Below are positions 8,486-17,364 of a DNA stretch of 64,000 nt, piece by piece. Positions within the stretch are counted from its first letter, which is position 1, and the number at the start of each line of letters is the position of its first letter. The notes beneath the pieces were generated by a model. The model saw only the letters and a program-made list of their open reading frames with translations, did no database searches and was not told the DNA's origin. Source of the DNA: Bacillota bacterium (GTDB lineage Bacteria; Bacillota; Clostridia; Christensenellales; Aristaeellaceae); NCBI GenBank assembly GCA_023398575.1, contig JAEWSC010000043.1, positions 1 to 64,000 on the forward strand, written 5' to 3'. The position numbers and the translations under genes were made by a program.

Positions 8486-11400
8486 TCAGGCAAACAGCGC
8501 CCGGATATCCGCCTCGGAAAGCTGGGTAGGCATTTCTTCGCCGGCGGTAATCAGTTGATCAAACAGTGCCCGCTTCTTTTTGCCAAGCCGGGCCACCTGC
8601 TCCTCGATGCTCAAATGGGTAATCAGGCGAATTACCTCTACCTTGCGGGTTTGGCCGATACGGTGGGCCCGGTCAGTGGCCTGGTCTTCGGCAGCGGGGT
8701 TCCACCAGGGATCATAATGGATCACCATATCCGCCCCGGTCAGGTTAAGACCCGTGCCCCCAGCCTTCAAGGAGATCAGGAACACCTGCCCGTCACCGTT
8801 GTTAAAGCTGTCAGCCAGCTCGAGCCGCTTTTGCGGTGGTGTTTCGCCATCCAGATACAGGCAGGAAATGCCTTCCGCCTCTAGGTTTCGGCGCAGTATT
8901 TTGAGCATGCTGGTGAATTGGGAAAATAACAGCACCCGCCGGCCTGTTTCCAGCGCGCTTGGCAAGATTTCCAGCAGCAGGTCCAGCTTGCCGCTCGCCC
9001 CCGAATAATCCGGCAGGCACAGGGCAGGATGGCAGCAGATTTGCCTCAACTCTGTGATAGCGGCCAAGACTTCTGTACGTCCCCTGTTAATCCCCTTGGT
9101 GCGTAAGAGATCATCGACCCGGTTCCGCAGGCGAAGCAACGCCGCTTGATATACCCTGTTCTGCTCCAATGTCATTTCCGCCATAAGCGTGGTTTCCAGC
9201 TTGTCGGGCAGCTCCGTCAGCACATCCTTTTTCAGGCGGCGCAGGAGGAAGGGCCGAATCTTTTGCCGCAGCGCTTCAACATTGCGTCCATCGCCATGCT
9301 GGCGGACAAATCTGGCATAGTTGAGCAGATAGCCTGGCAGCACATAGTCAAAAATGGACCACAACTCACCGGTGTTGTTCTCCATGGGCGTACCGGTTAA
9401 CGCCAGCCGGGTTTGTGCCTTTAATTGTTTGACGGCCACAGCGCCGACGCTGGCCGCATTTTTGATATGCTGGGCTTCATCTAATATGGCAAAGCGGAAG
9501 TCGATATCGCAAAGCAGCGAAATATCTCTGCGGATCAAAGGATAGGAGGTGATCACCACATCGGCCTTGCCGCCTTCCTTCATCTCTTCAATCTGCGCCG
9601 CCCGGGCCGCCTGGCTGCCAGAGAGCAGTACCACGCAAAGGCCGGGAGCAAAGCGCTTTAGCTCTGCCTGCCAGTTATAGCACAGTGAGGTAGGCGTCAC
9701 AACAATGCTGGGCAGGTGCTTTTCTTCCTGCTTTGCCGACCACCATAAAAGCGCGATAATCTGTATGGTCTTTCCAAGGCCCATATCGTCGGCCAGTACG
9801 CCGCCCATTTTCAATTTATGCAGTGATTGCAGCCAGTAAAAGCCTCGCTCCTGATAGGGCCTAAGCATTTTTCCAAGGGGTGCGGGGCAGGACTCGGTTG
9901 TTTTTGCTTCCGGCGATGTCAGGGCAGCCACCGTATCCCGGACGCTGTCTTCCACTGTGATGGGCAGATTCTTTTGAGCCAGCAGCGCATGCAAATAGGC
10001 GGTGCGGCAGGCCGCCAGGGAGAGCGTGCTCCCGGATGCCATATCGATATTCTCTGCCTGGGCGCTTTCCACCAGCAGATCGGCGGCATCCTGCCACTGA
10101 TCCATGGCGCTCAGGTCCAGGAAGGAACCATCCTTGAGCCGAAAGTACTTGCGCCGCAAATGCAGCGCCTGCAAGATGGATAATATCTCCTGGCTGATCT
10201 GGCCGTCTTCTAAAAACTCCAAGACCAGCTGGCCGCCGGAAACCTTCATGCTGCCCTGAAACTTTGGCCGCCGTGGCGTCATGCGCCGAAAATCCTGGCT
10301 GGCAAAGATTTCGCACAGCGTCATCAGCCGGTGTACACCCTCTGACACAAAAAGGAAGATATTCTCCTGACCGCTTAAATACACCCGTCCCTTGCGCACA
10401 TGAAAGCCGGCATTGGCCAATTCATCCAGCACAGCCCGCTCGGCGCTGGCATCACGCATGAGCAGCCGCGGTTCGCCCTCCGCCATCTCCTGGTTGGGGG
10501 CGGCAAAGGGATCAATTTCATGGGGGCCATAAGCAAAAACGGTGCGGGCCACGACCTCCTGGCCCACCCTGTCCAAATAGACCTTGGCATTAAGCGGCGT
10601 GCGCACAATATGCTTTTGCAGCGACGCGTCCAGCTCCACCACACCGGTTAATTGCAGCCAAGGCACCAATTCGCTGATGACCCGCGGCGCTTCACGGCCG
10701 GCAAAGTCGAAAACGGCGGTCCCTTCATCCTCCTGGGCAAAGAGAACCGCAGCTACACTCTGCTGCATTTTATTAAGACCAACCACTTCCCCGTTTATCC
10801 ACACATATGCGCAATCAGGCGTTAGTGGCAGCCATTCTACCGGCACCTGAGCCGTGATGGAAATGGTTCTGGCGCTGCCTGCGACTTGATAGTTCAACGG
10901 AATCTCTTTTTCCTGCACCTGGGCCACATGATAGGCTACACCGCCTACCGCCATGCGGAAGGGCATGTGCTTGAGCTGATTGAAAAGCGCCAGTGCAAAG
11001 CGCCCTGGCAGGCGCATGGTGCGGGCTTCCATGCCATGCTGGGTAACGCCTACTTCCTTTTGTGCCTGGCACAGCGCCCGCAGGATATCCAGCACACTGT
11101 TTTCGCGAGGGGTAAAATGCATCCATTCTGGATGGAACACAAAACCCTTGCCAAAGGGCAGAGAAGTATGCTGATCGATAGCATCCAGAAATTGTGGCAA
11201 ATGCCGGACGACATACAGCCGGTCCTCGCCCACGCGAATGCCAACCCGAAGAGCTGGCTGGCCGCCAGGGTCGCGTTCCAGCATGAGGGTAATCTCCATG
11301 CGGACAGTGCCGGCTTCGGGCAGCGCCCCTTCCATAGCTTTTAGCAGCAGTGGCCCGCCCAGGGCGGCCTTGCGCTTCTCTATATCCTTCCATGCGCCGG

Positions 11401-11653
11401 TCTCCCGGGCCATCAGTGTGGCGGCTACCACATGGCGGCAGGCACCCGTCCTGTCATGCATTTCGCATGTGCAGGATGCTGGAGCGTCGGCCCTTAATGT
11501 AACTTCACGCCTTGGTGTGCCGGCAACCACAAAACGCAGCGATTCCGACCCGGAAGATAAGGGCCGCACGCCGCCCCGCTGATATAAAAGACTGCCGGCA
11601 TTAAATTCGTCTTCCCCTGCCAACTGCCTTAATCGCTGGGGGCCTTGAGACAT
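8486..11653 (-). CDS. SWIM zinc-finger SNF2/DEAD-like helicase
   Basis: A 1055-residue protein. A SWIM zinc finger lies near residues 58-76 (CTCEMHDRTGACRH). A long bacterial SNF2-associated middle region follows. The ATPase core carries Walker A DDMGLGKT near residue 622, DEAQHIKN near 724, and the second RecA-like domain with FSQFTSMLK, SLKAGGTGLNLT and QATDRAHRIGQ. It is a double-stranded DNA translocase of the SNF2/RapA superfamily acting on nucleoprotein. Its cellular role is unknown in most Firmicutes. It starts at ATG 11653 with GGGAG upstream and reads into the SRAP gene. Confidence 0.93.
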   Translation of the reverse strand: MSQGPQRLRQLAGEDEFNAGSLLYQRGGVRPLSSGSESLRFVVAGTPRREVTLRADAPASCTCEMHDRTGACRHVVAATLMARETGAWKDIEKRKAALGGPLLLKAMEGALPEAGTVRMEITLMLERDPGGQPALRVGIRVGEDRLYVVRHLPQFLDAIDQHTSLPFGKGFVFHPEWMHFTPRENSVLDILRALCQAQKEVGVTQHGMEARTMRLPGRFALALFNQLKHMPFRMAVGGVAYHVAQVQEKEIPLNYQVAGSARTISITAQVPVEWLPLTPDCAYVWINGEVVGLNKMQQSVAAVLFAQEDEGTAVFDFAGREAPRVISELVPWLQLTGVVELDASLQKHIVRTPLNAKVYLDRVGQEVVARTVFAYGPHEIDPFAAPNQEMAEGEPRLLMRDASAERAVLDELANAGFHVRKGRVYLSGQENIFLFVSEGVHRLMTLCEIFASQDFRRMTPRRPKFQGSMKVSGGQLVLEFLEDGQISQEILSILQALHLRRKYFRLKDGSFLDLSAMDQWQDAADLLVESAQAENIDMASGSTLSLAACRTAYLHALLAQKNLPITVEDSVRDTVAALTSPEAKTTESCPAPLGKMLRPYQERGFYWLQSLHKLKMGGVLADDMGLGKTIQIIALLWWSAKQEEKHLPSIVVTPTSLCYNWQAELKRFAPGLCVVLLSGSQAARAAQIEEMKEGGKADVVITSYPLIRRDISLLCDIDFRFAILDEAQHIKNAASVGAVAVKQLKAQTRLALTGTPMENNTGELWSIFDYVLPGYLLNYARFVRQHGDGRNVEALRQKIRPFLLRRLKKDVLTELPDKLETTLMAEMTLEQNRVYQAALLRLRNRVDDLLRTKGINRGRTEVLAAITELRQICCHPALCLPDYSGASGKLDLLLEILPSALETGRRVLLFSQFTSMLKILRRNLEAEGISCLYLDGETPPQKRLELADSFNNGDGQVFLISLKAGGTGLNLTGADMVIHYDPWWNPAAEDQATDRAHRIGQTRKVEVIRLITHLSIEEQVARLGKKKRALFDQLITAGEEMPTQLSEADIRALFA

Positions 11654-12250
11654 CGTACGTTCACGCTCCCAATAATTGCAAAAATTTGGTCGTCCAAAAA
11701 ACGCGCTATCCTTATTCTATTCTGCCCGCAGTGCCGATTTCCTGCCGCAAAAACGAGACCATTTCATTTTGCACACCAGCTTTACAAAGCAACCGCCCTT
11801 TTCAACACTTTCATTTGCATGTAAAAACATACCTGTCCAACTTGTTTATGCATCCCGCAGTCATCCATGCAGCCCTATCAGTCGGATCAAAATGGAATAT
11901 GAATGAAAAATCAATCCCGCAGCCACGCATATTCTTGTAGCCGCGGGGTATGATATCATTGGGGCAGATAATCCGCAAAAGGATTATTTCGAACCGGGCA
12001 TGAAGGCCTTTCATTCCTTTTTTCAATGTAGAGCGTGGAATGAGAAAGCGCCTGTGTAGATGTGAGAGAGAAAAAGAAGCTGTGCATGCTCCCGTTCGAT
12101 TGCGGCAAGCAAAGCCTATCCGATTTAAGGAGGCTTACTTTATCCCGCAGGCCCTGAAAGGATATACCGTAATGGTATATCCTTTCTTTGCGGTTTCCTT
12201 CTGTTCTATTTTTGACGCAGTTTCCTCTTTATTCTTTAGCCATTTTTCTC
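11654..12250. other. 600-bp intergenic region with one long hairpin
   Basis: No supported gene. Small frames here lack ribosome binding sites and family resemblance. The single strong structure is a perfect 13-bp hairpin (12156-12168 with 12174-12186, loop GTAAT). It lies 65 bp beyond the stop of the minus-strand solute-binding-like gene and may define its 3' end, although no T run follows on that strand. A small RNA on the plus strand ending there is possible but unproven. Confidence 0.5.
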
Positions 12251-13462
12251 TTATTTGTCTGGATCGCGATTGAGCACATTAATCTGCTCCGCAAACTCCT
12301 CCGCCGGCAATTGGCCCGTCCAAAACTTCACCAGTGCGTCCTCGTGCATATCGAACTGAAGCATTGGTGCAAAGCATACCGTGCCCGTATAGTTATCCAA
12401 GTCTTTAAGATACCCCGCTGTGACAGTCAGGGGGGAGGAAACCTCTTTGGGATTGTAGGTTCTGGGCACAACATCTGTTAGAAGATCCGCATTCCCCATC
12501 CCGTTGAGCCCCCTGTCCGCCAGGTCATTTTCTATACGGCCGATGATCTCACTTAGCCACGGGCTGTCCGCGCGAACAACAGAGATACTTGCAACACCTC
12601 GCATCAGCTCTGGCTGGTCGTTTGTGATACGGAAAGGTACGGTGTGGGATAAGCCATAGTCCCTGCCGGCGTTGTAACGCTCCCCGCCGCTGTAGTTTTC
12701 AAACAGTTGCAGTATGTTATGGCCCTTCTTCTCCATGGGCTCCGCTTTAGATAACCGAAGGCCGACATCCTGTGTGCGATTGAGCAGCGCAATGAATTCA
12801 GGCGTATTGAAATTCAGCGTTTCCCCCGCATGATACTGCTGCATCTCCCAGGTGCTTATCAGCATATCCAGCAGCCAACGAACGTAGCGATTCTTTGCGC
12901 CTTTGCCAAAATAAAGCGTATCCGCAACACAGATATTCGCTTCAGGCTTTTCCTCAATTCGTTCCATCCACTCTTCTAGAAAATCCAGCAGCTCTGTGTA
13001 GCTCCCAGGCACATCCTCTTTCGTTAAGCCCGCTGCGTCCCATGCATCCTGCCGCCAATACATCGGTAAAAAAGTCACGATTCCGTCTAATCCCGCAAGC
13101 CCGACAATTTTGCCATCCTCGGCGGTGACAAGGCGCTTGATGTCAGGGCGCAGGCGATTCGTCCACGCCCGAATGATCTCGCTGCTTGACAGGTCTGCCA
13201 GCAAGCCGGCGTTTTTAGATGCCAAAAAGTCTTCACTTCCGGTGTAGAAGTTGTAAAGATCGGGGGTGTTATCACTTTTAACAATTGTCATGTAGTCGTC
13301 CCATCCGTAGTAGGGCATGGTTGTCTGTATACAATGATCCTCCCAATAGTCGGTTCCAGCGACTGCTCCGCCCAACCGCAGGGGCAGACGTGTGTCCTCC
13401 GCCAGTGCAGCCGAAGAAAGCAGAATGCATATCATAAGCAGAAAAGCGTAAATGTGCTTCAT
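12251..13462 (-). CDS. Secreted extracellular solute-binding-like protein of sigma module 1
   Basis: A 403-residue protein with a signal peptide (MKHIYAFLLM to ALAED). The body resembles family 1 sugar-type solute-binding proteins: PDLYNFYTGSEDF, LPMYWRQDAWDAAGLTKEDVP and SYTELLDFLEEW. There is no lipobox Cys and no ABC permease nearby. It lies 66 bp downstream of the putative anti-sigma gene on the same strand with its own RBS (AGGAGG), so it probably belongs to the same operon. It may be a sensor or scavenging protein rather than a transport partner (inference). Confidence 0.75.
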   Translation of the reverse strand: MKHIYAFLLMICILLSSAALAEDTRLPLRLGGAVAGTDYWEDHCIQTTMPYYGWDDYMTIVKSDNTPDLYNFYTGSEDFLASKNAGLLADLSSSEIIRAWTNRLRPDIKRLVTAEDGKIVGLAGLDGIVTFLPMYWRQDAWDAAGLTKEDVPGSYTELLDFLEEWMERIEEKPEANICVADTLYFGKGAKNRYVRWLLDMLISTWEMQQYHAGETLNFNTPEFIALLNRTQDVGLRLSKAEPMEKKGHNILQLFENYSGGERYNAGRDYGLSHTVPFRITNDQPELMRGVASISVVRADSPWLSEIIGRIENDLADRGLNGMGNADLLTDVVPRTYNPKEVSSPLTVTAGYLKDLDNYTGTVCFAPMLQFDMHEDALVKFWTGQLPAEEFAEQINVLNRDPDK

Positions 13463-13528
13463 AGATTCCTACCTCCTGAGAAGGTCAGTCCGGATGTAGA
13501 AGGAAATACATTCGGACTGCCATCCATT

Positions 13529-14626
13529 TTATTTTACAGAAACCTTCACCGTTCCGTCGGTCACCATCAGACTATCTGGCAGCTTATCCAGCGAGGTCAT
13601 GGTTTCCAGCTCTTCTTGCAGATCGTATGTAAATGCAGAGCCAGACATATTGAGGCCCGCCGGCAAAGCATTCCCTTCACTGTCGCAAAGGGTAAGGCTA
13701 TACAGCGCTCCTACTGCTGAATCCGGGGTTGTGCTTTCTTTCATGGTAAAGGTGCTGGTCAGGTAGATACCTGTGACATACTGCTGGGCGTATACGCTTA
13801 CCAACTTCATCTTGCCCAGTTCGGCATCGCCTTGCGGCAGATAGGTCTTTTCGTTAAGCAGAGGCGCCACAGGAAGCGTAATATTTTCACGCATCTGCCA
13901 CTTGTCGATGATCTCTCCTGAGTTTGGGTCGAACTGCGTGACAGACATGTAGAGGGTCGCGGGCAGATCATCCTTGACTGATTTTGGCGTGAGCACGGGC
14001 ATGTTGAAGTATACGATGGAGCCGTCTTCGTTCCACATCGCATCCTCCATAGCTTCGCCGCCATCATACTCCGGGTCAATCTCGACCAGCGCGCGAACAC
14101 CATAGAGGGGCAGGTTCAACTGCTTGGCGGCTTCCAGCCAACTGAGGCCGGAATCCAGATTGTAGCGCTCAAGCACCGTGCTGCTAATGGAATCGACTGC
14201 TTCGTAAACGTTTGTATCATCTGCGTACAAAACCTCCACGCCATCTGTAGTGTTAATTTTGGCAGAGCTCATGACAATGCGTTTGTCTGTAAGCAACTGA
14301 TTGAACGTAAAAGTCATGGGGCCTACCGTAAACTGTTGTGGTGTGGTGGCAGTTAGCACCTCCTGCGCCGCCTTTGGTACGGTAATGCCAAACCTCTCGC
14401 CGAAATAGTCTACCCAGCCCAGTTGGGTTGCCGCAATAGCGGCTGCCACAGTCGCAAGTATCAGCACGATGGCAAGAACCAACCCAAGCGATAGCTTCTT
14501 TTTCACTTTGATTTCCCCTTCCCCGCCATTTCGGATGCGCTGCGCGAGGAAGGGATCGCCATGCAGGTCGGAAAGGCAAGTATCGATAGTGCGAGTGATC
14601 TTTTCCTGCACTTCCTGTTCAGTCAC
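13529..14626 (-). CDS. Putative membrane-bound anti-sigma factor, module 1
   Basis: A 365-residue protein. The cytoplasmic N-terminus of about 40 residues precedes KVKKKLSLGLVLAIVL, a single membrane helix. About 300 extracytoplasmic residues follow without a recognised enzyme motif. It starts with GTG at 14626, overlaps the sigma gene by 8 bp and uses GGAGG inside it, the typical coupling of ECF sigma factors and their anti-sigma partners. The KKKLS-plus-helix block recurs in the two other modules of this window. The inhibitory role is inferred from context; no zinc-binding ZAS motif is visible. Confidence 0.7.
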   Translation of the reverse strand: MTEQEVQEKITRTIDTCLSDLHGDPFLAQRIRNGGEGEIKVKKKLSLGLVLAIVLILATVAAAIAATQLGWVDYFGERFGITVPKAAQEVLTATTPQQFTVGPMTFTFNQLLTDKRIVMSSAKINTTDGVEVLYADDTNVYEAVDSISSTVLERYNLDSGLSWLEAAKQLNLPLYGVRALVEIDPEYDGGEAMEDAMWNEDGSIVYFNMPVLTPKSVKDDLPATLYMSVTQFDPNSGEIIDKWQMRENITLPVAPLLNEKTYLPQGDAELGKMKLVSVYAQQYVTGIYLTSTFTMKESTTPDSAVGALYSLTLCDSEGNALPAGLNMSGSAFTYDLQEELETMTSLDKLPDSLMVTDGTVKVSVK

Positions 14627-15137
14627 TTAAACCGCCTCCATTCAATGCGCTACGCAGCCTTTCTTTGGCTTGTTTTAATCTGTGAGAAACAGTGACTTTG
14701 GAAATTCCAAGTATTTTGCCAACCTCCGCTATCGTCATTCCCTGGTAGAAGTAAAGCAAAAGGACTTCCTGCAGCTTGCTTGGCAAGCCCATTATTTCAC
14801 TTGCCAGGCTGCAATCCTCTTCTCGAGGGATAACAAGTTTTTCAACCAGCAGCTCTGGCGTTATGCGCCGGTCCATATGTCTGAACCAGCCTGAACGCTG
14901 CATATCGCGGCAAGTATTAATGGCGATTTTCATCAGCCAGGATTTTTCGCTGCCTTCCCCACGAAAATTCGCAATGCTTTTATACGCCTTGAGATATGTT
15001 TCCTGCACAGCATCCTCTGCCATTGCTCTATCCTTTAGATAGACATAGCACATACGCAGCAGCGCAGTTTGATATGCTGCTACAAGATGATCGAATTGCG
15101 TTTCATGGATGATGTCCGGGCCCTTGACAGCTTCCAT
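14619..15137 (-). CDS. ECF-type RNA polymerase sigma factor, module 1
   Basis: A 172-residue sigma-70 family protein with only regions 2 and 4. Region 2 shows AEDAVQETYLKAYKSIANF and the -10-binding block SWLMKIAINTCRDM. Region 4 shows LLLYFYQGMTIAEVGKILG and a helix-turn-helix ending in VSHRLKQAKERL. It would direct RNA polymerase to stress or surface genes. ATG 15137 has AAGGAGG at good spacing. It is probably autoregulated through the CGTCTA element 24 bases upstream. Confidence 0.95.
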   Translation of the reverse strand: MEAVKGPDIIHETQFDHLVAAYQTALLRMCYVYLKDRAMAEDAVQETYLKAYKSIANFRGEGSEKSWLMKIAINTCRDMQRSGWFRHMDRRITPELLVEKLVIPREEDCSLASEIMGLPSKLQEVLLLYFYQGMTIAEVGKILGISKVTVSHRLKQAKERLRSALNGGGLSD

Positions 15138-15160
15138 CTGCGCACCTCCTTACATCCTTA

Positions 15161-15166
15161 TAGACG
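15161..15166 (-). promoter_or_regulatory. CGTCTA element (ECF -10-like) upstream of sigma 1
   Basis: On the minus strand CGTCTA lies 24 bases before the start codon. The same hexamer occurs at nearly the same distance before the other two ECF genes. ECF sigma factors of the SigV/SigX type use -10 motifs starting CGTC. Confidence 0.6.
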
Positions 15167-15254
15167 GATGGAGTTTGCAAAACAGTAAAGGAGATTCATA
15201 ATTTTGTATTTTGACATTCCCAAGAAGAGTAAATTTTTGTGCTATATCATACAG

Positions 15255-15593
15255 CTATATTTCCGCATCAGCCAGTGGTACGACTGTGTCCAAACAAGCT
15301 TTGTCCAACGCCTCGATTTCAAACAGAGAAGCGTAGAACCTTCCCGTCAGTATAAGCTCATTATAGAAGATGATGTGATGCTTCATCAAGAAATCGCTTC
15401 GTAATTTTCCGATAGATGAGTCGAATAGTTTTACGAAAACCAGATTGTAGATGATATCCTTATCAGGGCGAGCAACGTCCGCGGCCTTCTGTATACTTAT
15501 GAGAAGCTTCTTGTCCTGGCTAATGAGATAAAAAGCTGATGGAGGATACATCCCTGCTTCCGAGTGATTTGAACGATCCATGGGCATAACCAT
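15255..15593 (-). CDS. Hypothetical small protein, doubtful
   Basis: A 112-codon frame with an AGGGA-like site before its first ATG. The segment DIIYNLVFVKLFDSSIGKL looks protein-like, but I recognise no family. Codon use is less GC-rich than in neighbours. It could be a decayed gene. It is the only candidate in the 780-bp gap between the sigma 1 gene and the F420-ligase-like gene. Confidence 0.3.
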   Translation of the reverse strand: MVMPMDRSNHSEAGMYPPSAFYLISQDKKLLISIQKAADVARPDKDIIYNLVFVKLFDSSIGKLRSDFLMKHHIIFYNELILTGRFYASLFEIEALDKACLDTVVPLADAEI

Positions 15594-15824
15594 TCCCTGT
15601 GATCAGGTTGCTCGATATGTCTATACACAAAAATGTGCTTATGAATTACAAAAGCATACCTGCAAACATGCCAATCTTGCCTCTTTCATTTCAGTTTTAA
15701 TGTTGCATGTAAAGATGAAAACCGGGGCATGCCTCAACAGTATGTCTTTTTTGTTCAGCAAAAAGTGGCTGCTCCTCCTATGCCATCCATCTCACTTCAA
15801 CCATACAGATTCATATGCATCAAA

Positions 15825-15875
15825 AAGCACCGCCTTCTGCGCAGCACATTTTACTGCGGACAAGAGGCGGTGCTT
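15825..15875. repeat. Large two-step inverted repeat
   Basis: AAGCACCGCCT (15825-15835) pairs perfectly with AGGCGGTGCTT (15865-15875). Inside, CGCAG and CTGCG (15840-15844, 15854-15858) can form a second stem. It lies just downstream of the F420-ligase-like gene and may help end its transcript, although no T run follows. Confidence 0.55.
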
Positions 15876-15920
15876 GGATACAATCCAAACCCAATGCTTG
15901 GAGTATCTTCATTATAAAGA

Positions 15921-16667
15921 TTACTTCAAAGGCCTGATCAAAATAAGCGGCGTCAGCTCGTCCCCCTGGCCGGAGGGGTTGTCCTTCATGGATTCTTGAA
16001 GCTCCTCATCAGTTAGCGGCATATTGCTCGACTTGCCCAGTTGATCCCGCTGAATGTCGTTGGCATCCATCAGTACAACAGGAATGCCTGTTTCCTGGCT
16101 CAGCTTTTCACACAGCTCCCCGGCGTTTGCAGGGTTGATCAGCGCCAGGCTCTTGTACACTTCAAAGCTGGAACGGAAATAGAAGCCGTCGATGCCGCCC
16201 ACACCCTTGCCGCATACCTTATAAAACACACCGCGCACCCCAAAGGGCTTGGTGACAGCGCTCAAAAACGCGGCCAGCAGCACCCTGGGCAGCCCGCACA
16301 TATCAATCACCAGCTGCAGCTTATAGGGTTCATGCATGCCTACACCGGTATGGTTGATGCCCGCGAAGCGCCACAAAAAATTGGCCCAGAAGCCGGGCTT
16401 GACCTCGTCCTTGGTCTTTACGCTCTCCACGCACATGCACATAACCTTTGCGCCAAAAGAAAGCACATCCCCAGGCTGATATAGGGGCATAACATACCGG
16501 CGCACAAGCTCCGCCTGGCTTTCGCCCCGCTTGACAAAATGTGTCTGAATTGCATAGCGTTCATACTTCCGCCCGCTGGCGCCTGTGATGGTTCCCCGGT
16601 CGAAATAGACGATGCCGTCCTTCTCCCGCCGTTGTGTATCCAAATTGCGGGATGCAATAATGCCCAT
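15921..16667 (-). CDS. F420-0:gamma-glutamyl ligase-like protein
   Basis: A 248-residue protein resembling the coenzyme F420:L-glutamate ligase (CofE/FbiB) fold. Seen: TKDEVKPGFWANFLWRF, a Gly-rich core around FGVRGVFYKVCGKGVGG, and PVVLMDANDIQRDQLGKS close to the family's nucleotide/metal segment. True F420 makers carry other cof/fbi genes; none are here, so another amide-forming role is likely. The start at 16667 has GGAGG eight bases upstream. Confidence 0.7.
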   Translation of the reverse strand: MGIIASRNLDTQRREKDGIVYFDRGTITGASGRKYERYAIQTHFVKRGESQAELVRRYVMPLYQPGDVLSFGAKVMCMCVESVKTKDEVKPGFWANFLWRFAGINHTGVGMHEPYKLQLVIDMCGLPRVLLAAFLSAVTKPFGVRGVFYKVCGKGVGGIDGFYFRSSFEVYKSLALINPANAGELCEKLSQETGIPVVLMDANDIQRDQLGKSSNMPLTDEELQESMKDNPSGQGDELTPLILIRPLK

Positions 16668-16791
16668 TCCGCCTTCCTCCATTTGCCACAAAACTTTGGC
16701 CCATTGTACTATTAAAAGTAAAGCTTGTCAATTTTCAGGGTGCGCCAACAGCCTTATATTCATTCGCTTTTCGCAAAAAGAATATGCAAAA

Positions 16792-16815
16792 ACAAAAAAA
16801 GAACGGGCCCCCCGT
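16792..16815 (-). terminator. Minus-strand terminator of the Spo0E-like gene
   Basis: On the minus strand a short GC stem (ACGGG/CCCGT) is followed by a long T-rich run (TTCTTTTTTTGTTTTT). It lies about 130 bases past the Spo0E-like stop codon and before the next minus-strand gene. Confidence 0.5.
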
Positions 16816-16942
16816 CCTTTTCTGTGAACTTGCGGCTATCATGCCACCGCGCATCCGGGACGCAGCTATTAGCCCCGACCTTCCGCGCCCTCCGGCGTCA
16901 CGCCCGCATCCTTTGGAAAGGAGAGATGCTATTGACCACAGG

Positions 16943-17110
16943 TCAAACGGCAGCTTTTTGGGGTTCCGTTATTTCCCGGAGCAATTGGCACTGCATTTCA
17001 TCCAGCCGGCGGCCGATTTTCACAGCTTCTTCGATATCGCCCTGAATGTAGCAGTTTTCCAGTTTCCAACGCAGCAGCTTCTCTTCATTCCGGTGATCCG
17101 CTTCTCTCAA
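16943..17110 (-). CDS. Small Spo0E-like protein (55 codons)
   Basis: A TTG start at 17110 has a near-perfect AGGAGGAG five bases upstream. The peptide begins with READHRNEEKLL and carries the block GDIEEAVKIGRRLDEMQCQL. Its length, two-helix pattern and the x-x-LD motif near residues 36-37 resemble Spo0E-type aspartyl-phosphate phosphatases, which remove phosphate from Spo0A and hold back sporulation. The usual Ser-Gln of the SQELD motif is Gly-Arg here, so the assignment is tentative. The gene stands alone on the minus strand and is divergent from a small membrane-protein gene. Confidence 0.6.
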   Translation of the reverse strand: MREADHRNEEKLLRWKLENCYIQGDIEEAVKIGRRLDEMQCQLLREITEPQKAAV

Positions 17111-17230
17111 TTTTTTCTCCTCCTCTTTATTAAAAAAGTTATGGCATACAACATATTGTATAGCCTCTCCTTTCCATGTACAGCATAAACCGTATTTCGT
17201 CGCAATGCAACAGCGAAAGCAGGGAGCTTT

Positions 17231-17237
17231 TGTCGAA
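17231..17237 (+). promoter_or_regulatory. Candidate Spo0A box between divergent genes
   Basis: TGTCGAA exactly matches the 0A-box core. It lies about 120 bp from the starts of both the Spo0E-like gene and the divergent membrane-protein gene. The 7-mer is expected several times by chance in 64 kb, so the call rests on position. Confidence 0.35.
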
Positions 17238-17364
17238 GGGTGTCAAGTTAAAAAATATTTATAAATGTAATTGAATATACCACCTTTTGATTATACAACA
17301 GCGCCATATACAAGATATGGTGGTTGTGCTAGAATAGAGCCAAATTGATAAGGAGGGCATCAGC

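Noticed and set aside
11980..12000. GGTTCGA-like T-arm hinting at a tRNA on the minus strand
   Set aside because: There is no matching acceptor, D-arm or anticodon arm at the right spacing.
11940..12190. Possible small RNA (6S-like) in the 600-bp gap after the helicase gene
   Set aside because: A hairpin is present at 12156-12186, but I found no convincing promoter and no recognisable 6S or other RNA motif.
16926..17045. Short plus-strand frame behind AAAGGAGAG
   Set aside because: It is antisense to the Spo0E-like gene, with low-complexity Ser/Arg sequence. The RBS-like site looks accidental.
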